Shown: positions 28,746 through 39,161, counted from the first letter of the stretch. The stretch: 64,000 bases of DNA from Eubacteriales bacterium (GCA_030524285.1 JAUNGQ010000005.1:62001-126000); one strand, 5' to 3'. Notes: generated from the sequence alone by a model not told the origin. A program made the numbers and translations.

Positions 28746-31295
28746 ATGGCAAGTAATATTAGCTTTGAAAATCAGAAAATTATTCCTGTCGATCTCGAAC
28801 GGGAAATGAAAAAATCGTACATCGATTATGCAATGTCAGTTATTGTAGGCCGTGCACTGCCGGATGCGCGCGACGGCTTGAAACCGGTGCACCGCCGTAT
28901 CCTGTATGCAATGTATGAGGATCACCTGACCGCGGACCGCCCGTATCGTAAGGCGGCGACAACCGTTGGTAATGTGCTCGGCCGTTACCATCCGCACGGC
29001 GATGCTTCTGTCTATGACGCTATGGTACGTATGGCGCAGTGGTTTTCCCTGCGTTATCCGATGATTGATGGTCATGGTAACTTTGGTTCGCTTGATGGCG
29101 ATCCTCCGGCTGCTTACCGTTATACCGAAGCGCGTATGAGCAAGCTTGCTGCCCATATGATGACGGATATCGACAAGGAAACTGTCGAATTTATGCCGAA
29201 CTTCGACGACAACCGCAAGGAACCGGTTGTCCTGCCATCCCGCTTCCCGAGTATGCTGGTGAATGGCTCAACCGGCATTGCTGTCGGTATGGCAACCAAT
29301 ATGCCGCCGCACAACTTGACGGAGGTCATTGACGGCATTTGCCATGTCATTGATCATCCGGAGGCAGGTCTGGACGAAATCTGCCAGTACATCAAGGGAC
29401 CAGACTTCCCGACAGGCGGTTTGATTATGGGCCGTAGCGGTATCCGCGCAGCCTATGCTACCGGACGCGGCAAGCTCAAGGTACGCGCACGTACTCACTT
29501 TGAGGAAATGCCGCATGGCAGAACACGCATTGTCGCTACGGAAATCCCATATGGCGTCAATAAAGCGCGTCTGGTGGAAGCGATTGCCGATCTGGTCAAG
29601 GATAAACGTGTTGAGGGGATTTCCGATCTGCGCGATGAATCGGACCGCGAGGGTATCCGTGTTGTTGTCGAACTGAAAAAGGATGCCAATGCACAGGTTA
29701 TTCTCAATCAGTTGTTTAATTATACCCAGCTGCAGGAGACATTCTCCGTCAATAATCTGGCGCTGGTCAACAATCAGCCCAGAACGCTGAATCTGCGTGA
29801 GTTGATCGATCAGTATATTGAATTCCAGCGTGAGATTATTGAACGTCGCAGTCGTTATGATCTGCAAAAAGCGGAAGCGCGTGCCCATATCCTCGAAGGC
29901 TTGAAGGTTGCTACAGATAATATTGACCGTATTATTCAGATTATCCGCGCATCTGCAAATGAATCGGAAGCAAAGCAGAACTTGATTGCCGAGCCGTTTA
30001 TCATCAATCAGATTGCCCTGCTCGGCATTGTAGACGGCAAGGAGGCATATGAATTCCATCTGGATGAGGATCAGGCACAGGCTATCGTCAGCATGCGTTT
30101 GGGCCGTTTGTCCGGTCTGGAACGCCAGAAAATCAGCGATGAATACGATGAAATCGAGACAAAAATTCATGGTCTGATTGAAATTCTGGGCAGTAGAGAA
30201 ATGCAGCTCGACGTTGTCAAAAAAGAATTGATGGAAATTCGTGACAAATTTGGCGATGAGCGCCGTACCGGTATTGAAATCGTAGACGATGAAATTGATA
30301 TCGAAGACCTCATCCCGATGGAGGACTGCACCTATACGCTGACACATCGCGGCTATATCAAGCGTTTGCCGACTGCTACCTATCGCGCACAGCGGCGCGG
30401 CGGACGCGGCGTCAATGCCATGGCAACCAGGGAGGAGGATTATGCCGAGGTTCTGTTTGCAGCGTCTTCCCATGATAACATCCTGTTTTTCAGCAATTTC
30501 GGTAAGGTTTACCGTCTGAAAGGTTATCAGATTCCGGAAACCAGCCGCACAGCCAAGGGAACCAATCTGGTGAATCTGCTGGCGCTGGAAAGGGATGAAA
30601 AGATTTCTGCCATGTTCCGTGTACCGGAAGATCAGTACGATGAGCAGCATTATCTGTTCTTTGTCACGGAGCAGGGTACTGTAAAGCGCGTTGCACTGTC
30701 GGAGCTGGCAAAAATCCGTAAGACCGGCCTTCGTGCGCTGACGCTGAATGAAGGCGACAGGCTGATTGATGTCCGTCTGACCGATGGTAAACAGAATATC
30801 CTGATTGTTACAGCCAGGGGACGTGCGATCTGCTTTAACGAGAATGAAGTGCGTCCGATGGGACGTTCCGCTGTGGGCGTGCGTGGTATCCTGCTGGCAG
30901 ACGGTGATCGTGTCATCGGCGGCGTCCGCGCGCGTCCGGAGGGTGAAGTGCTCACCATCACGGAAAAGGGCTTTGGCAAGCGTACACCCGTGCAGGAATA
31001 CAGTATCCATCACCGCGGCGGACAGGGAATCATAGCCCATGCTCTGAGCGAAAAGACCGGTAATATTGCCGGTACGGCAGTTGTCGATGAAGACAATGAC
31101 GTTTTGATTATCACAGATGACGGCGTTATGATCCGTACCGCTGTCAGTGATATCCGCAGGTGCGGCAGAAGCTCCCGCGGCGTTATTGTCATGAGAACAG
31201 GTGACAATGTCCATGTCAATGCCATCACCCGTATTGAACGCGACGAAGAACACAACATTTCAGCTGAAGAGGACAGCGATGGCAGCGAAGAATAA
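28746..31295 (+). CDS. gyrA: DNA gyrase subunit A
   Basis: DNA-cleaving subunit of gyrase. The 849-aa protein has the breakage-reunion domain with catalytic Tyr126 in [10 protein letters not shown], the tower and coiled-coil, and a C-terminal beta-pinwheel with the GyrA-box QRRGGRG, which separates it from ParC. The quinolone-determining region reads [12 protein letters not shown]: Ala87 stands where E. coli has Ser83, with Ser next to it, as in Mycobacterium tuberculosis. The C-terminus is acidic (EEDSDGSEE). A strong GGAGG lies upstream; the end overlaps rnhA by 17 bases. Confidence 0.97.
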   Translation: MASNISFENQKIIPVDLEREMKKSYIDYAMSVIVGRALPDARDGLKPVHRRILYAMYEDHLTADRPYRKAATTVGNVLGRYHPHGDASVYDAMVRMAQWFSLRYPMIDGHGNFGSLDGDPPAAYRYTEARMSKLAAHMMTDIDKETVEFMPNFDDNRKEPVVLPSRFPSMLVNGSTGIAVGMATNMPPHNLTEVIDGICHVIDHPEAGLDEICQYIKGPDFPTGGLIMGRSGIRAAYATGRGKLKVRARTHFEEMPHGRTRIVATEIPYGVNKARLVEAIADLVKDKRVEGISDLRDESDREGIRVVVELKKDANAQVILNQLFNYTQLQETFSVNNLALVNNQPRTLNLRELIDQYIEFQREIIERRSRYDLQKAEARAHILEGLKVATDNIDRIIQIIRASANESEAKQNLIAEPFIINQIALLGIVDGKEAYEFHLDEDQAQAIVSMRLGRLSGLERQKISDEYDEIETKIHGLIEILGSREMQLDVVKKELMEIRDKFGDERRTGIEIVDDEIDIEDLIPMEDCTYTLTHRGYIKRLPTATYRAQRRGGRGVNAMATREEDYAEVLFAASSHDNILFFSNFGKVYRLKGYQIPETSRTAKGTNLVNLLALERDEKISAMFRVPEDQYDEQHYLFFVTEQGTVKRVALSELAKIRKTGLRALTLNEGDRLIDVRLTDGKQNILIVTARGRAICFNENEVRPMGRSAVGVRGILLADGDRVIGGVRARPEGEVLTITEKGFGKRTPVQEYSIHHRGGQGIIAHALSEKTGNIAGTAVVDEDNDVLIITDDGVMIRTAVSDIRRCGRSSRGVIVMRTGDNVHVNAITRIERDEEHNISAEEDSDGSEE

Positions 31296-31728
31296 GCATG
31301 TGATTATATATACCGATGGCGCCTGCTCCGGAAATCCCGGACCGGGCGGCTTTGGTATTATTCTGCAATATGGCGAACACCGCAAGGAGATTAGCAGGGG
31401 TTTTCCGAAAACTACCAATAATCGGATGGAATTACTTGCAGTCATTACAGCGCTTGAGACTCTGAAAACGCCCTGTGATGTCGATTTGTATTCCGACAGC
31501 AAGTATGTGATTGATGCTATCCAGAAGGGCTGGGCGGTCAAATGGCGCAGCAAGGGCTGGATGCGCACGCCAAAGGAACCGGCAAAAAATCCGGATTTAT
31601 GGGAACGGCTTCTGAATTTATTGGAGGTACACCATGTCACATTTCACTGGGTCAAAGGTCATGCACAGAATGAAAATAACAATCGCTGTGACGAGCTGGC
31701 TGTCAGTGAATGGAAGAAGTTTAAATAA
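31279..31728 (+). CDS. rnhA: Ribonuclease HI
   Basis: Degrades the RNA strand of RNA-DNA hybrids. The 149-aa protein has all acidic active-site positions: [18 protein letters not shown] (first Asp), [12 protein letters not shown] (Glu), [12 protein letters not shown] (Asp) and NNRCDELA (last Asp), plus the basic protrusion [20 protein letters not shown]. The start at 31279 lies inside the last codons of gyrA in another frame with GAAGAGGAC upstream, so translation is probably coupled. Longer in-frame N-termini are part of the gyrA overlap, not the protein. Confidence 0.95.
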   Translation: MAAKNKHVIIYTDGACSGNPGPGGFGIILQYGEHRKEISRGFPKTTNNRMELLAVITALETLKTPCDVDLYSDSKYVIDAIQKGWAVKWRSKGWMRTPKEPAKNPDLWERLLNLLEVHHVTFHWVKGHAQNENNNRCDELAVSEWKKFK

Positions 31729-31787
31729 TACAAAAAATATTATTTATTTAAAATTATACGAAAAGTTATCTATTCAACGGAGATCAA

Positions 31788-31920
31788 TGTGTACTCTCTT
31801 GGAAAGGGAGCCTACGGGAGAAACTGTGCAAGGGAAATGGGTTTGTTACGTTAGCCGGGGGCTTGCTCTCGTTAACGCTCGGTTGCATGCAGCAGCACGT
31901 GACCTTTAGAGAGGGAACCA
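31788..31920 (+). repeat. Degenerate element retaining the second module
   Basis: GGTTTGTTACGTTAGCCGGG, CTTGCTCTCGTTAACGCTCG and TGCATGCAGCAGCACG: the module found in long copies at 8062, 13065, 40848 and 48840. The arms are reduced. Confidence 0.6.
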
Positions 31921-31951
31921 TTCCTGTTACATTCCCCGAAAGGAGTCGTAT

Positions 31952-32182
31952 ATGTCACTATCGATTGAAGAAAAGAATGCAATCATCTGTGCAGTCAACG
32001 CCGATCTGTCGGAGGAACAGATTCCTTATCTGGATGATCCGGATGGCATGGAGCTGTATCAGGAGCTGATGACAGCGCGGGAAATAGGAGTTGCTGCCTT
32101 CAAGCTGCTGGAAGAGGAGGAAGATCCGGATGACAGCAGGGAATGGGAGCATCAGGCAATTGTGTTTGGACAGGCGGAATAA
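31952..32182 (+). CDS. Small acidic hypothetical protein (76 aa)
   Basis: Not recognised. The 76-aa protein is strongly acidic (many Asp/Glu, a run LLEEEEDPDDSREWEHQ near the C-terminus) and predicted mainly helical, with no signal or membrane segment. GAAAGGAG lies eight bases before the ATG, good evidence of translation. It follows a repeat relic after rnhA; the next gene starts 90 bases on. Function unknown. Confidence 0.65.
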   Translation: MSLSIEEKNAIICAVNADLSEEQIPYLDDPDGMELYQELMTAREIGVAAFKLLEEEEDPDDSREWEHQAIVFGQAE

Positions 32183-32271
32183 TAGTATAATTTTATTTTA
32201 ATTATACGAATAGTAATAAAACGGCCTCTCCCAGAGAGAGCCTGATAAAGAAAAAGGTGTGGGGAATCATC

Positions 32272-32994
32272 ATGCGTCATACGGACAAGCTTTGGGGTGG
32301 CTTTGCACTCATACAGGATGACAGCTTTTTTAAGCTGGGGCAGGACAGTATGCTGCTGTCCGCTTTTGCTGCGCCGCCGGTACATGGAAAAGTTATGGAT
32401 TTGGGCTGTGGAAATGGTGCGCTGGGCGTTTTGTTATGTGTACGCAATGCGGGTATTACCGTCACCGGCCTGGAAATTCAGCCGGAGGTTGCAGCGCTCG
32501 CACAGGAGAATGTCGAGCTCAATCAACTCCAGCAGCGCATGACCGTGATGCAAGGCGATTTGAAGCAGCATAAAAGCCTGTTTCAGACAGGCTCATTCGA
32601 TTATATTGTGTGTAATCCGCCGTATTTTTCTCAGAGCAGCGGATTTTCTGCAAAAGGACGCAACCGTTTGGCGGCACGGCAGGAAAGTGAATGCAATGCA
32701 ACAGATGCTGTGCAGGCGGCGGCGTATCTGGTGAAATTTGGCGGACGGGTTGCCTTTGTCTATCGGCCGGAGCGGGTTGTCGAGCTGATCACAGATATGA
32801 GAAGATACCAACTGGAACCGAAACGGATACGGTTTGTGCATCAGCACGCGCAGGCGGTGCCGTCAGCTGTTTTGATTGAAGCACGCCGCGGCAGTGCGCC
32901 GGGCGTGCAGGTCATGCCGCCACTGCTGGTATGCCATGGGGATGGCACGCAGACGGCGGAATACCGCGCGATCTACCATAAGGAGGAATTTTGA
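32272..32994 (+). CDS. tRNA1(Val) A37 N6-methyltransferase-like (TrmN6/YabB family)
   Basis: 240-aa class I SAM methyltransferase. It shows the SAM loop VMDLGCGNGALGVLLC (about 42-57), the acidic LEIQPEV after strand 2, and the adenine-N6 catalytic motif YIVCNPPYF (about 110-118), followed by RNRLAARQESECNATDAVQAAAYLVKFGGRVAFVYRPER, typical of the TrmN6/YabB group. These enzymes methylate A37 of tRNA1(Val); other adenine substrates remain possible. It is next to rsmI, the usual Firmicutes pairing (yabB-yabC in Bacillus). ATG at 32272 chosen over a GTG at 32257 that is too close to the AAGG. Confidence 0.9.
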   Translation: MRHTDKLWGGFALIQDDSFFKLGQDSMLLSAFAAPPVHGKVMDLGCGNGALGVLLCVRNAGITVTGLEIQPEVAALAQENVELNQLQQRMTVMQGDLKQHKSLFQTGSFDYIVCNPPYFSQSSGFSAKGRNRLAARQESECNATDAVQAAAYLVKFGGRVAFVYRPERVVELITDMRRYQLEPKRIRFVHQHAQAVPSAVLIEARRGSAPGVQVMPPLLVCHGDGTQTAEYRAIYHKEEF

Positions 32995-32996
32995 CC

Positions 32997-33848
32997 ATGC
33001 CTTGCGGTACACTTTATTTGGTTGCAACACCCATCGGAAATCTGGAAGATTTGACTTATCGGGCTGTACGGGTGCTCAAAGAGGTGGATTTTGTGGCGGC
33101 AGAGGATACCCGTGTCAGCGGTAAGCTGCTGCATTATCTGGAAATCAGCAAGCCGTTGGTCAGCTATCATGAGCACAATAAAAAGCAGCGCGGGCCGGAG
33201 CTGGTGCAACGCATCTTACATGGTGAAACCTGTGCGCTGGTGACAGATGCCGGTATGCCGGCCATCAGTGATCCCGGGGAGGATATGGCGAATTTATGCC
33301 ATGAAGCTGGTATTCCTGTTGTTCCGGTTCCGGGCGCATGTGCAGCGGTCAGCGCATTGGCGCAGAGCGGGCTCCCCTCCGGAAAATGGTGCTTTGAAGG
33401 CTTTTTGCCGACGGCAAATAAACAGCGGAAAGAACGTCTGGCAGTTTTAAAAAAAGAAACGCGAACCTGTATTGTTTACGAAGCGCCGCACCGTCTGAAA
33501 GCAACCATGCATGATTTGGCAGATCATCTGGGTGACCGGCGTGTGAGCATTTCCAGAGAAATGACCAAGCTGCATGAGGAATGTCTGCGTATGACGTTGC
33601 CGGAAGCAGCGGAGTATTACGATACGCATGAGCCGCGTGGAGAGTTTGTTCTTGTGATTGAAGGAGCATGCGATAATCCGGAGCAATCGGCAGCGGACCA
33701 AATGGAGCAGGCGATTGTCCTGACACAAGAGTTGGTCTCCGCGGGGCTGAGCTTGCGCGATGCTGTCAAGCAGGCAGCCAAACAGACCGGCGCACGGAAA
33801 AACCAGCTGTATCAAACCATGCTTGCACGGGAAAAGGATATAGAATAA
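32997..33848 (+). CDS. rsmI: 16S rRNA (cytidine-1402-2'-O)-methyltransferase
   Basis: Tetrapyrrole-methylase-fold enzyme that methylates the ribose of C1402 in the ribosomal decoding centre. The 283-aa protein opens with GTLYLVATPIGNLEDLTYRAVRVLKEVD and carries AAEDTR, VTDAGMPAISDPGEDMA and PVPGACAAVSALAQSGLP, all diagnostic. AAGGAGG lies nine bases before the ATG at 32997, two bases after the previous stop, so it is co-translated with the methyltransferase upstream. Confidence 0.96.
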   Translation: MPCGTLYLVATPIGNLEDLTYRAVRVLKEVDFVAAEDTRVSGKLLHYLEISKPLVSYHEHNKKQRGPELVQRILHGETCALVTDAGMPAISDPGEDMANLCHEAGIPVVPVPGACAAVSALAQSGLPSGKWCFEGFLPTANKQRKERLAVLKKETRTCIVYEAPHRLKATMHDLADHLGDRRVSISREMTKLHEECLRMTLPEAAEYYDTHEPRGEFVLVIEGACDNPEQSAADQMEQAIVLTQELVSAGLSLRDAVKQAAKQTGARKNQLYQTMLAREKDIE

Positions 33849-33870
33849 AAGCGCCCGCAAGGGCGCTTTT
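33847..33870 (+). terminator. Terminator of rsmI
   Basis: 10-bp stem AAAAGCGCCC/GGGCGCTTTT overlapping the stop codon; AGCTTGTC, an element end, begins right after. Confidence 0.9.
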
Positions 33871-34063
33871 AGCTTGTCAAAATAATACAGGTTAGGCTCC
33901 CTCTTCGAGGGAGCTGTCCGCGCTGTTGGCGCGGACTGAGGGAGTTTTATCTCATTTATCCTCTGCATAACTGTTGCAGTTGATACGACAAGCGTTACGT
34001 TTTAAACTCCCTTCGTCACGGCATACGCCGTGCCACCTCCCTCGAAGAGGGAGGCTTTTAGCA
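33871..34063 (-). repeat. Dispersed structured element abutting the rsmI terminator
   Basis: Reverse copy with one outer end AGCTTGTCAAAATAATACAG placed directly after the terminator T-run, then GCTCCCTC-GAGGGAGC, hairpin TCCGCGCTGTTGGCGCGGA, hairpin CACGGCATACGCCGTG and CCTCCCTC-GAGGGAGG. The rest of the 33849-34334 gap has an AT-rich stretch and a terminator. Confidence 0.85.
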
Positions 34064-34187
34064 AAGCCACGTTACGTTAGAAAGAAGTCTCCCTCGAAGA
34101 GGAAAGCTTTCGTCTGCACATTTTTGTAAAATACTAATAGTATAAAAGTATATATAATATACTAAAAATTAAAAAATGCACAAGAAA

Positions 34188-34211
34188 AGCCGGACGTTGG
34201 GGCATCCGGCT
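34188..34211 (-). terminator. Terminator of the thioesterase gene
   Basis: AGCCGGA/TCCGGCT stem; followed on the minus strand by TTTCTTGTGCATTTTTT. Confidence 0.75.
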
Positions 34212-34334
34212 CTTCCTGTACAAAACTTAAAAAGGGGGTAAAACAGAGATAAAAGAAAAATCTCTTGTACAGCCTTTCGACTGTAAAGTTAGTATACCCT
34301 AGTTTTGTGTATTTTTTGTGAACGATTGATGGAG

Positions 34335-34817
34335 TTATTTTTTTGTTTTCTTTTCCTTCAATGGAACAGCCTTGGGCGTTACGATATAACTGCCGGTGGC
34401 AGTGCATACAAGCTTCTCCGGTTCATCTTCCATCCATGCGCGGGCAGTCGTATGGAAAATCTTATGTCCATGGAAGGTAATTTCAGACTGAACGACAAGG
34501 CATCCGTCAATGCGCCCAGGGCGCAGGAAATTTACCGTCATGGAAGCGGTTGGGCACAGAAGGAAATCCGCATTGTAATAAACCAACAGTCCCATTCCCA
34601 TATCTACCATAGCGCTGATGACGCCGCCGTGCAGCCAGCCCATTGGATTGCGCATTTCCGGCTTGAGTCGATAACGGATTGTACAGATATGCCCATCTTC
34701 GCTGCAGGAAATAAATTCCGGCGGAATACGGTTGTTTACGGAACCCGGTTCTGCCTGTGTGCGGCGGTTGATGGCAACACGCAGACGCTGTTCATGGTAT
34801 ATTTTATCTTGTATCAT
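34335..34817 (-). CDS. Hotdog-fold thioesterase (PaaI/4HBT-like)
   Basis: 160-aa protein with the hotdog core of acyl-CoA thioesterases: LKPEMRNPMGWLHGGVISAMVDMGMGLLVYYN, where HGG and the following Asp form the usual active site, then TASMTVNFLRPGRIDGCLVVQSEITFHGHKIFHTTARAWME. The substrate (an aromatic or fatty acyl-CoA) cannot be read from sequence. The C-terminal 15 residues are Lys-rich. Monocistronic, between two repeat copies. Confidence 0.85.
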   Translation of the reverse strand: MIQDKIYHEQRLRVAINRRTQAEPGSVNNRIPPEFISCSEDGHICTIRYRLKPEMRNPMGWLHGGVISAMVDMGMGLLVYYNADFLLCPTASMTVNFLRPGRIDGCLVVQSEITFHGHKIFHTTARAWMEDEPEKLVCTATGSYIVTPKAVPLKEKKTKK

Positions 34818-34855
34818 GGTAGTTTCAGTCCTTTACATTACGGTTATACGGTTAT

Positions 34856-35010
34856 AGCTTCCCTGTTTGAGGGAGGTGGCACGGCGTAAGTCGTGACGAA
34901 GGGAGTGAAAAAGTCAGGTGTCTTTTCTCATGAAATCCCTATCAAATTATGATACGACTCCCTCAGTCCGCGCTGTTGGCGCGGACAGCTCCCTCTTAGA
35001 GGGAGCCTAA
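34856..35010 (+). repeat. Dispersed structured element upstream of the thioesterase gene
   Basis: Left stem (CCCTGTTTGAGGG), hairpin CACGGCGTAAGTCGTG, a diverged centre, then TCCGCGCTGTTGGCGCGGA and GCTCCCTC-GAGGGAGC. Confidence 0.8.
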
Positions 35011-35055
35011 TAAAAGAATATGCTCCTAAATTACGTTAGCCGGCGGATTATTTGA

Positions 35056-38000
35056 CTACTTTGCGCTTTTTCCGGTCTGGGCATACATCTGTACCAGCTG
35101 GCTGGCAAGCTCTATTGCCCGCTCCTTTGGATTCATGCGTAGAGAAATATAGGGTGCTTCACCTGCATTGAGCAGCAGGCGTCCATTGAATTGCTTAGCG
35201 GCACACAGCGATGCCATACGGCGCAAATCAGTTCCATCCTTGGACCAGTATATAAGAATCCGTCCGTCCTGCTGTTTGATTTGTGTCATATCCTGTAAGA
35301 CAGCACGGGAGCGCAGCAGAGCAATATCACACAAGGCAACAGCCGAAGCAGGCGGTTCTCCGAAGCGGTCAATCATTTCATCCAGTAGATCCGCGCGGTC
35401 TTCTTCCGTATGGATTGCAGCGATACGGCGGTAAAGATCGACGCGCTGTCCGGCATCGTTGACATATTTTTCCGGTAGATTCGCATTGACCAACAGCTCA
35501 ACCGTACAATCTGAGCTGGAGTGCGGTTTTTCGCCCTTTTCCTCCAGCACAGCTTCTTCCAATAGCTTCAAATACAGGTCATATCCGACATTCATCAAAT
35601 GTCCGGATTGTTCTGCGCCGAGGACGTTGCCGGCACCGCGGATTTCCAGATCACGCATGGCAATTTTAAAACCGGAGCCAAATTCTGCAAACTCACGCAC
35701 CGCATTCAGTCGTTTTTGCGAAATATCGGACAGTGTTTTGCCGCGATGGAAGGTAAAATAGGCAAAGGCATGGCGTGCTGAGCGTCCAACGCGTCCACGC
35801 AGCTGATGCAGCTGGGAAAGCCCCATTTTGTCTGCATCTTCGATAATCAAGGTGTTGACATTGGGAATATCAATGCCGGTTTCAATAATCGTCGTACATA
35901 CCAGAATGTCAATATCACCGTCGCTCATGCGGGTCATGACACGGGCAAGCTCCCGTTGGCTCATTTTACCGTGTGCTACGGCAATTTCTGCATCAGGAAT
36001 CAGCTTTTTGAGCTTTGCGGCGCAGGTATCAATGGATTCTACGCGGTTATACAGATAATAGGTCTGTCCGCCGCGGTAGAACTCACGGCGCATGGCTTCG
36101 GCCACGACACCTTCGTCATATTCCATGACATAGGTCTGGACCGGATGGCGGTCCTGCGGCGGCTCTTCCAGTACGGACATATCACGGATACCGGACAATG
36201 CCATATTCAGGGTGCGTGGAATCGGCGTTGCCGAAAGGGTAAGGACATCCACCTGACGGGACATTTCCTTTAGCTTTTCCTTGTGGGATACGCCAAAGCG
36301 CTGCTCCTCATCGACAACCAGTAGGCCAAGATCCTTGAACTTCATTTCCTTATTGAACAGCTTATGGGTACCGATCAGCAGATCAATCTGTCCCAGCTTC
36401 ACTTTTTCCAGAATCAGTTTTTGCTCTTTTGCCGTCTTGAAGCGGCTGAGCATTTCAATTTTTACCGGCCAACCGGAAAAACGCGTGAGACAGGTGAGAT
36501 AATGCTGACGGGCCAGTACGGTTGTCGGAACCAGAATGGCTGCCTGCTTGCCGCCGAGAACACATTTCATCACGGCTCGCAGGGCAACCTCAGTCTTACC
36601 AAAGCCGACGTCACCGCACAGCAGACGGTCCATCGGACGGTCTGATTCCATATCCCGTTTGATTTCTTCAATACAATGCAGCTGATCTTCGGTTTCCTCA
36701 TAGGCGAAAGCAGCCTCAAATTCCTGTTGCCAGCTGTCATCTTTCGGGAAGGCGAAGCCTTTTTTGCGTTCCCGTTCGGCATATAGCGCAATCAGTTCGC
36801 CTGCCAGCTCCTTGACAGCAGCCTTTGCCTTATAGCGTGTTTTCTGCCATTCTACACCGCCCAGTTTATTCAGCTTGACATGCCCTTTTTCCGTTGCGTC
36901 GCTGCCTGCGCCGATATATTTGGATATCAGATCCAGATTGGTTGCCGGTACATACAAAAAATCTGTGCCGGCAAAGGCAATCTTAATAAAATCCTGATAG
37001 GTGCCTTCGATGCGCATTCGTTCCATGCCGACAAAGCGTCCAATACCGTGGTGCTCATGGACAACCAGATCGCCCGGCGTCAGGTCTGCGTAGCTCTTGA
37101 CATGGTCACGATTGGATTTTTTCTTTTTTCCTGTTGTTTTTTTGCGTGCCGCCAGCATCTGGCCTTCGGTCAGCACAGCGGTTTTCAGCGTCGGATATTC
37201 CATACCCGCAGATAAGCTGCCATCCAAAATACTGACGCGCCCCGGGGCTGGCAATCGATCAGTTACCTTGGCGGAAACGCCATGTTCTTCCAGCATTTCC
37301 TGCATGGTTGTCCGGCGCATTTCACCGGAACAGACGACGATAACACGATAGCCCATGTCCTGATAAGCGCGGATGTCCGATGCTGCCGCAGGGATGTTGC
37401 CGGAATAGGGCGGGAGCTGCTTGGCTGTGATTTCTGCGATTGCACGCGGGGGACATTCCGGTACGGAGCTGAGAAACGTTTCCAGATACAACATTGGACG
37501 AACGTGCAGCTTTTCCATTGCCTGTTCCAGCGTTTCCATATAAACGGCACGTTTGCCATATAGCTGACCGCATTCCAGCAACGCTTCCATGTCCTCCTGA
37601 ATCCGCAGGGAAAAGACTCTGGCAGCCTCGCGGACAGCACGGAAATCATCGATGAAAATCATAGCGTCTGCTGGGATATAATCCACAGCGCTTGCAAGCT
37701 CCGGATAGATATAGGGCAGATATTTGTCTGCCGCCGGAAAAATGCCTTCGTTGCTCAGCCGTTCGGCATCCCGTCGTAGATTGCGGTTCAAGTCCGGATG
37801 TTTTTTGGATTTGGAGGCGATCATTTTTTCAATCTGGCTGACCAGGCCGGTGACGCCATTCGGCGCCAATGACGGAAGGGCTTCCATATTGGGCAGACAG
37901 ACCAGTTTGTCAATCGAACGGGTGCGGCGCTGGGAACCGATGTCGAAATACGACATGGTATCCACCTCCGTACCGAAAAATTCAATACGTACCGGATTTC

Positions 38001-38559
38001 CTTCCCCAGGTACAAAAATATCCAGAATACCGCCGCGCAACGAGAATTGTCCTTCCCCTTCTACCTGCATACAACGGCGATAGCCTGCCAGCAGAAGCTT
38101 TTCGGTCAGCGTATCGGTATCATAGTCCCCATTGAAATCAATGGTAAATGTAGATTGTTGCAGCTGCTCCGGCGGCATGGTTGCCATCAGGAGCGCCGGA
38201 ATGGTTGTCACAACAGTTTTTTTGCCTGCTGCCAGATCACGCAGGACAGAAAGACGTTTGTGTTCATACTCACGGGATGAGGATTCGATATTATGAAAGA
38301 CAAATTCACGCGACGGCAGGATTTCTACAGTACGCTCGGAAAAGGCTTCCAGATCACGCGCCATACGGTCACAGGCAAGATCGTCCGGGCAGATGACAAC
38401 CGCCTGACGATGCAACTGACCTGCCAGTGCGGCGGTAAGATTTGCCTTGTGGATCGGAGATAGACCGGTGACCTCAACCGGTGTTTTTCCGCTTTTGATG
38501 CTTTCGATTATGGTATCATATTCTGTTAAATCGGTAATGAGCTGTACAATACGCTCCAT
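35056..38559 (-). CDS. mfd: Transcription-repair coupling factor Mfd
   Basis: DNA translocase that removes RNA polymerase stalled at lesions and recruits UvrA. The 1167-aa length is standard. In order: UvrB-homology region (1-350), the RNA-polymerase-interacting CarD-like domain (LTPGDLVVHEHHGIGRFVGMERM), the translocase with Walker A LLCGDVGFGKTEVALRAVMKC and DEEQ box VVDEEQRFGVSHKE, motif VI GRVGRSARHAFAYF, and a C-terminal TRCF domain. The ATG at 38559 follows AAAGGAGG by 12 bases; the nine-residue longer reading frame starts before that site. Confidence 0.97.
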   Translation of the reverse strand: MERIVQLITDLTEYDTIIESIKSGKTPVEVTGLSPIHKANLTAALAGQLHRQAVVICPDDLACDRMARDLEAFSERTVEILPSREFVFHNIESSSREYEHKRLSVLRDLAAGKKTVVTTIPALLMATMPPEQLQQSTFTIDFNGDYDTDTLTEKLLLAGYRRCMQVEGEGQFSLRGGILDIFVPGEGNPVRIEFFGTEVDTMSYFDIGSQRRTRSIDKLVCLPNMEALPSLAPNGVTGLVSQIEKMIASKSKKHPDLNRNLRRDAERLSNEGIFPAADKYLPYIYPELASAVDYIPADAMIFIDDFRAVREAARVFSLRIQEDMEALLECGQLYGKRAVYMETLEQAMEKLHVRPMLYLETFLSSVPECPPRAIAEITAKQLPPYSGNIPAAASDIRAYQDMGYRVIVVCSGEMRRTTMQEMLEEHGVSAKVTDRLPAPGRVSILDGSLSAGMEYPTLKTAVLTEGQMLAARKKTTGKKKKSNRDHVKSYADLTPGDLVVHEHHGIGRFVGMERMRIEGTYQDFIKIAFAGTDFLYVPATNLDLISKYIGAGSDATEKGHVKLNKLGGVEWQKTRYKAKAAVKELAGELIALYAERERKKGFAFPKDDSWQQEFEAAFAYEETEDQLHCIEEIKRDMESDRPMDRLLCGDVGFGKTEVALRAVMKCVLGGKQAAILVPTTVLARQHYLTCLTRFSGWPVKIEMLSRFKTAKEQKLILEKVKLGQIDLLIGTHKLFNKEMKFKDLGLLVVDEEQRFGVSHKEKLKEMSRQVDVLTLSATPIPRTLNMALSGIRDMSVLEEPPQDRHPVQTYVMEYDEGVVAEAMRREFYRGGQTYYLYNRVESIDTCAAKLKKLIPDAEIAVAHGKMSQRELARVMTRMSDGDIDILVCTTIIETGIDIPNVNTLIIEDADKMGLSQLHQLRGRVGRSARHAFAYFTFHRGKTLSDISQKRLNAVREFAEFGSGFKIAMRDLEIRGAGNVLGAEQSGHLMNVGYDLYLKLLEEAVLEEKGEKPHSSSDCTVELLVNANLPEKYVNDAGQRVDLYRRIAAIHTEEDRADLLDEMIDRFGEPPASAVALCDIALLRSRAVLQDMTQIKQQDGRILIYWSKDGTDLRRMASLCAAKQFNGRLLLNAGEAPYISLRMNPKERAIELASQLVQMYAQTGKSAK

Positions 38560-38613
38560 ATAGAAAATATGCCTCCTTTCTATCATCGCAATTTCATATA
38601 TACACGCCGAAAG

Positions 38614-38636
38614 GCCGCATACAATGCGTATGCGGC
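38614..38636. terminator. Hairpin between iscU and mfd
   Basis: 9-bp stem GCCGCATAC/GTATGCGGC; the T-run is better on the plus strand (TTTTG). It may attenuate iscSU transcripts before mfd. Confidence 0.5.
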
Positions 38637-38672
38637 TTTTGGGACTTTATTCAAAACTTTTGACCGGTAAGC

Positions 38673-39074
38673 TTACTTTTTAATATAGTCTGCCGGATTC
38701 AGACCCTTGCGGGTATAATAATCGGTCAATGCTGCCTGAATGGCTTCCTCAGCCAGTACAGAACAGTGCATCTTGACCGGGGGCAGTCCATCCAGCGCTT
38801 CTGCAACGGCCTTGTTGGTCAGCTTGAGCGCTTCTTCAATGGTTTTACCTTTTACCAGCTCAGTTGCCATAGAGCTGGTTGCAACGGCAGCGCCGCAGCC
38901 GAAGGTCTTAAACTTGATATCTTCAATCATGCCGTCGTCGTTGATCTTCATATACATCTTCATGATATCGCCGCACTTGGCATTGCCGACTTCACCGACT
39001 GCGTTGGCATCCTCAATGATACCGACATTGCGCGGATTGGCGAAATGATCCATTACCTTTTCGCTGTATTCCAT
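38673..39074 (-). CDS. iscU: Iron-sulfur cluster scaffold protein IscU/NifU
   Basis: 133-aa scaffold on which Fe-S clusters are built. The three ligand cysteines are present: Cys34 in AKCGDIM, Cys60 in TFGCGAAVATSSMATE and Cys104 in VKMHCSVLAEEAIQAAL, with the conserved Asp after the first. It is the stand-alone NifU N-domain type common in Clostridia. Downstream of iscS by 87 bases, which include an element relic (39128-39150); they are probably one operon. Confidence 0.95.
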   Translation of the reverse strand: MEYSEKVMDHFANPRNVGIIEDANAVGEVGNAKCGDIMKMYMKINDDGMIEDIKFKTFGCGAAVATSSMATELVKGKTIEEALKLTNKAVAEALDGLPPVKMHCSVLAEEAIQAALTDYYTRKGLNPADYIKK

Positions 39075-39161
39075 GTTTCTAGCTCCTTTGTTTATGATAA
39101 TTCCGAATAGCAGAATGTTCTGATATGAGGCTCCCTCTGTGAGGAAGGCTGTGATGGCTGA

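Noticed and set aside
29268-31253. 661-codon open frame on the minus strand
   Set aside because: Wholly antisense to gyrA; codon-bias shadow with no family features.
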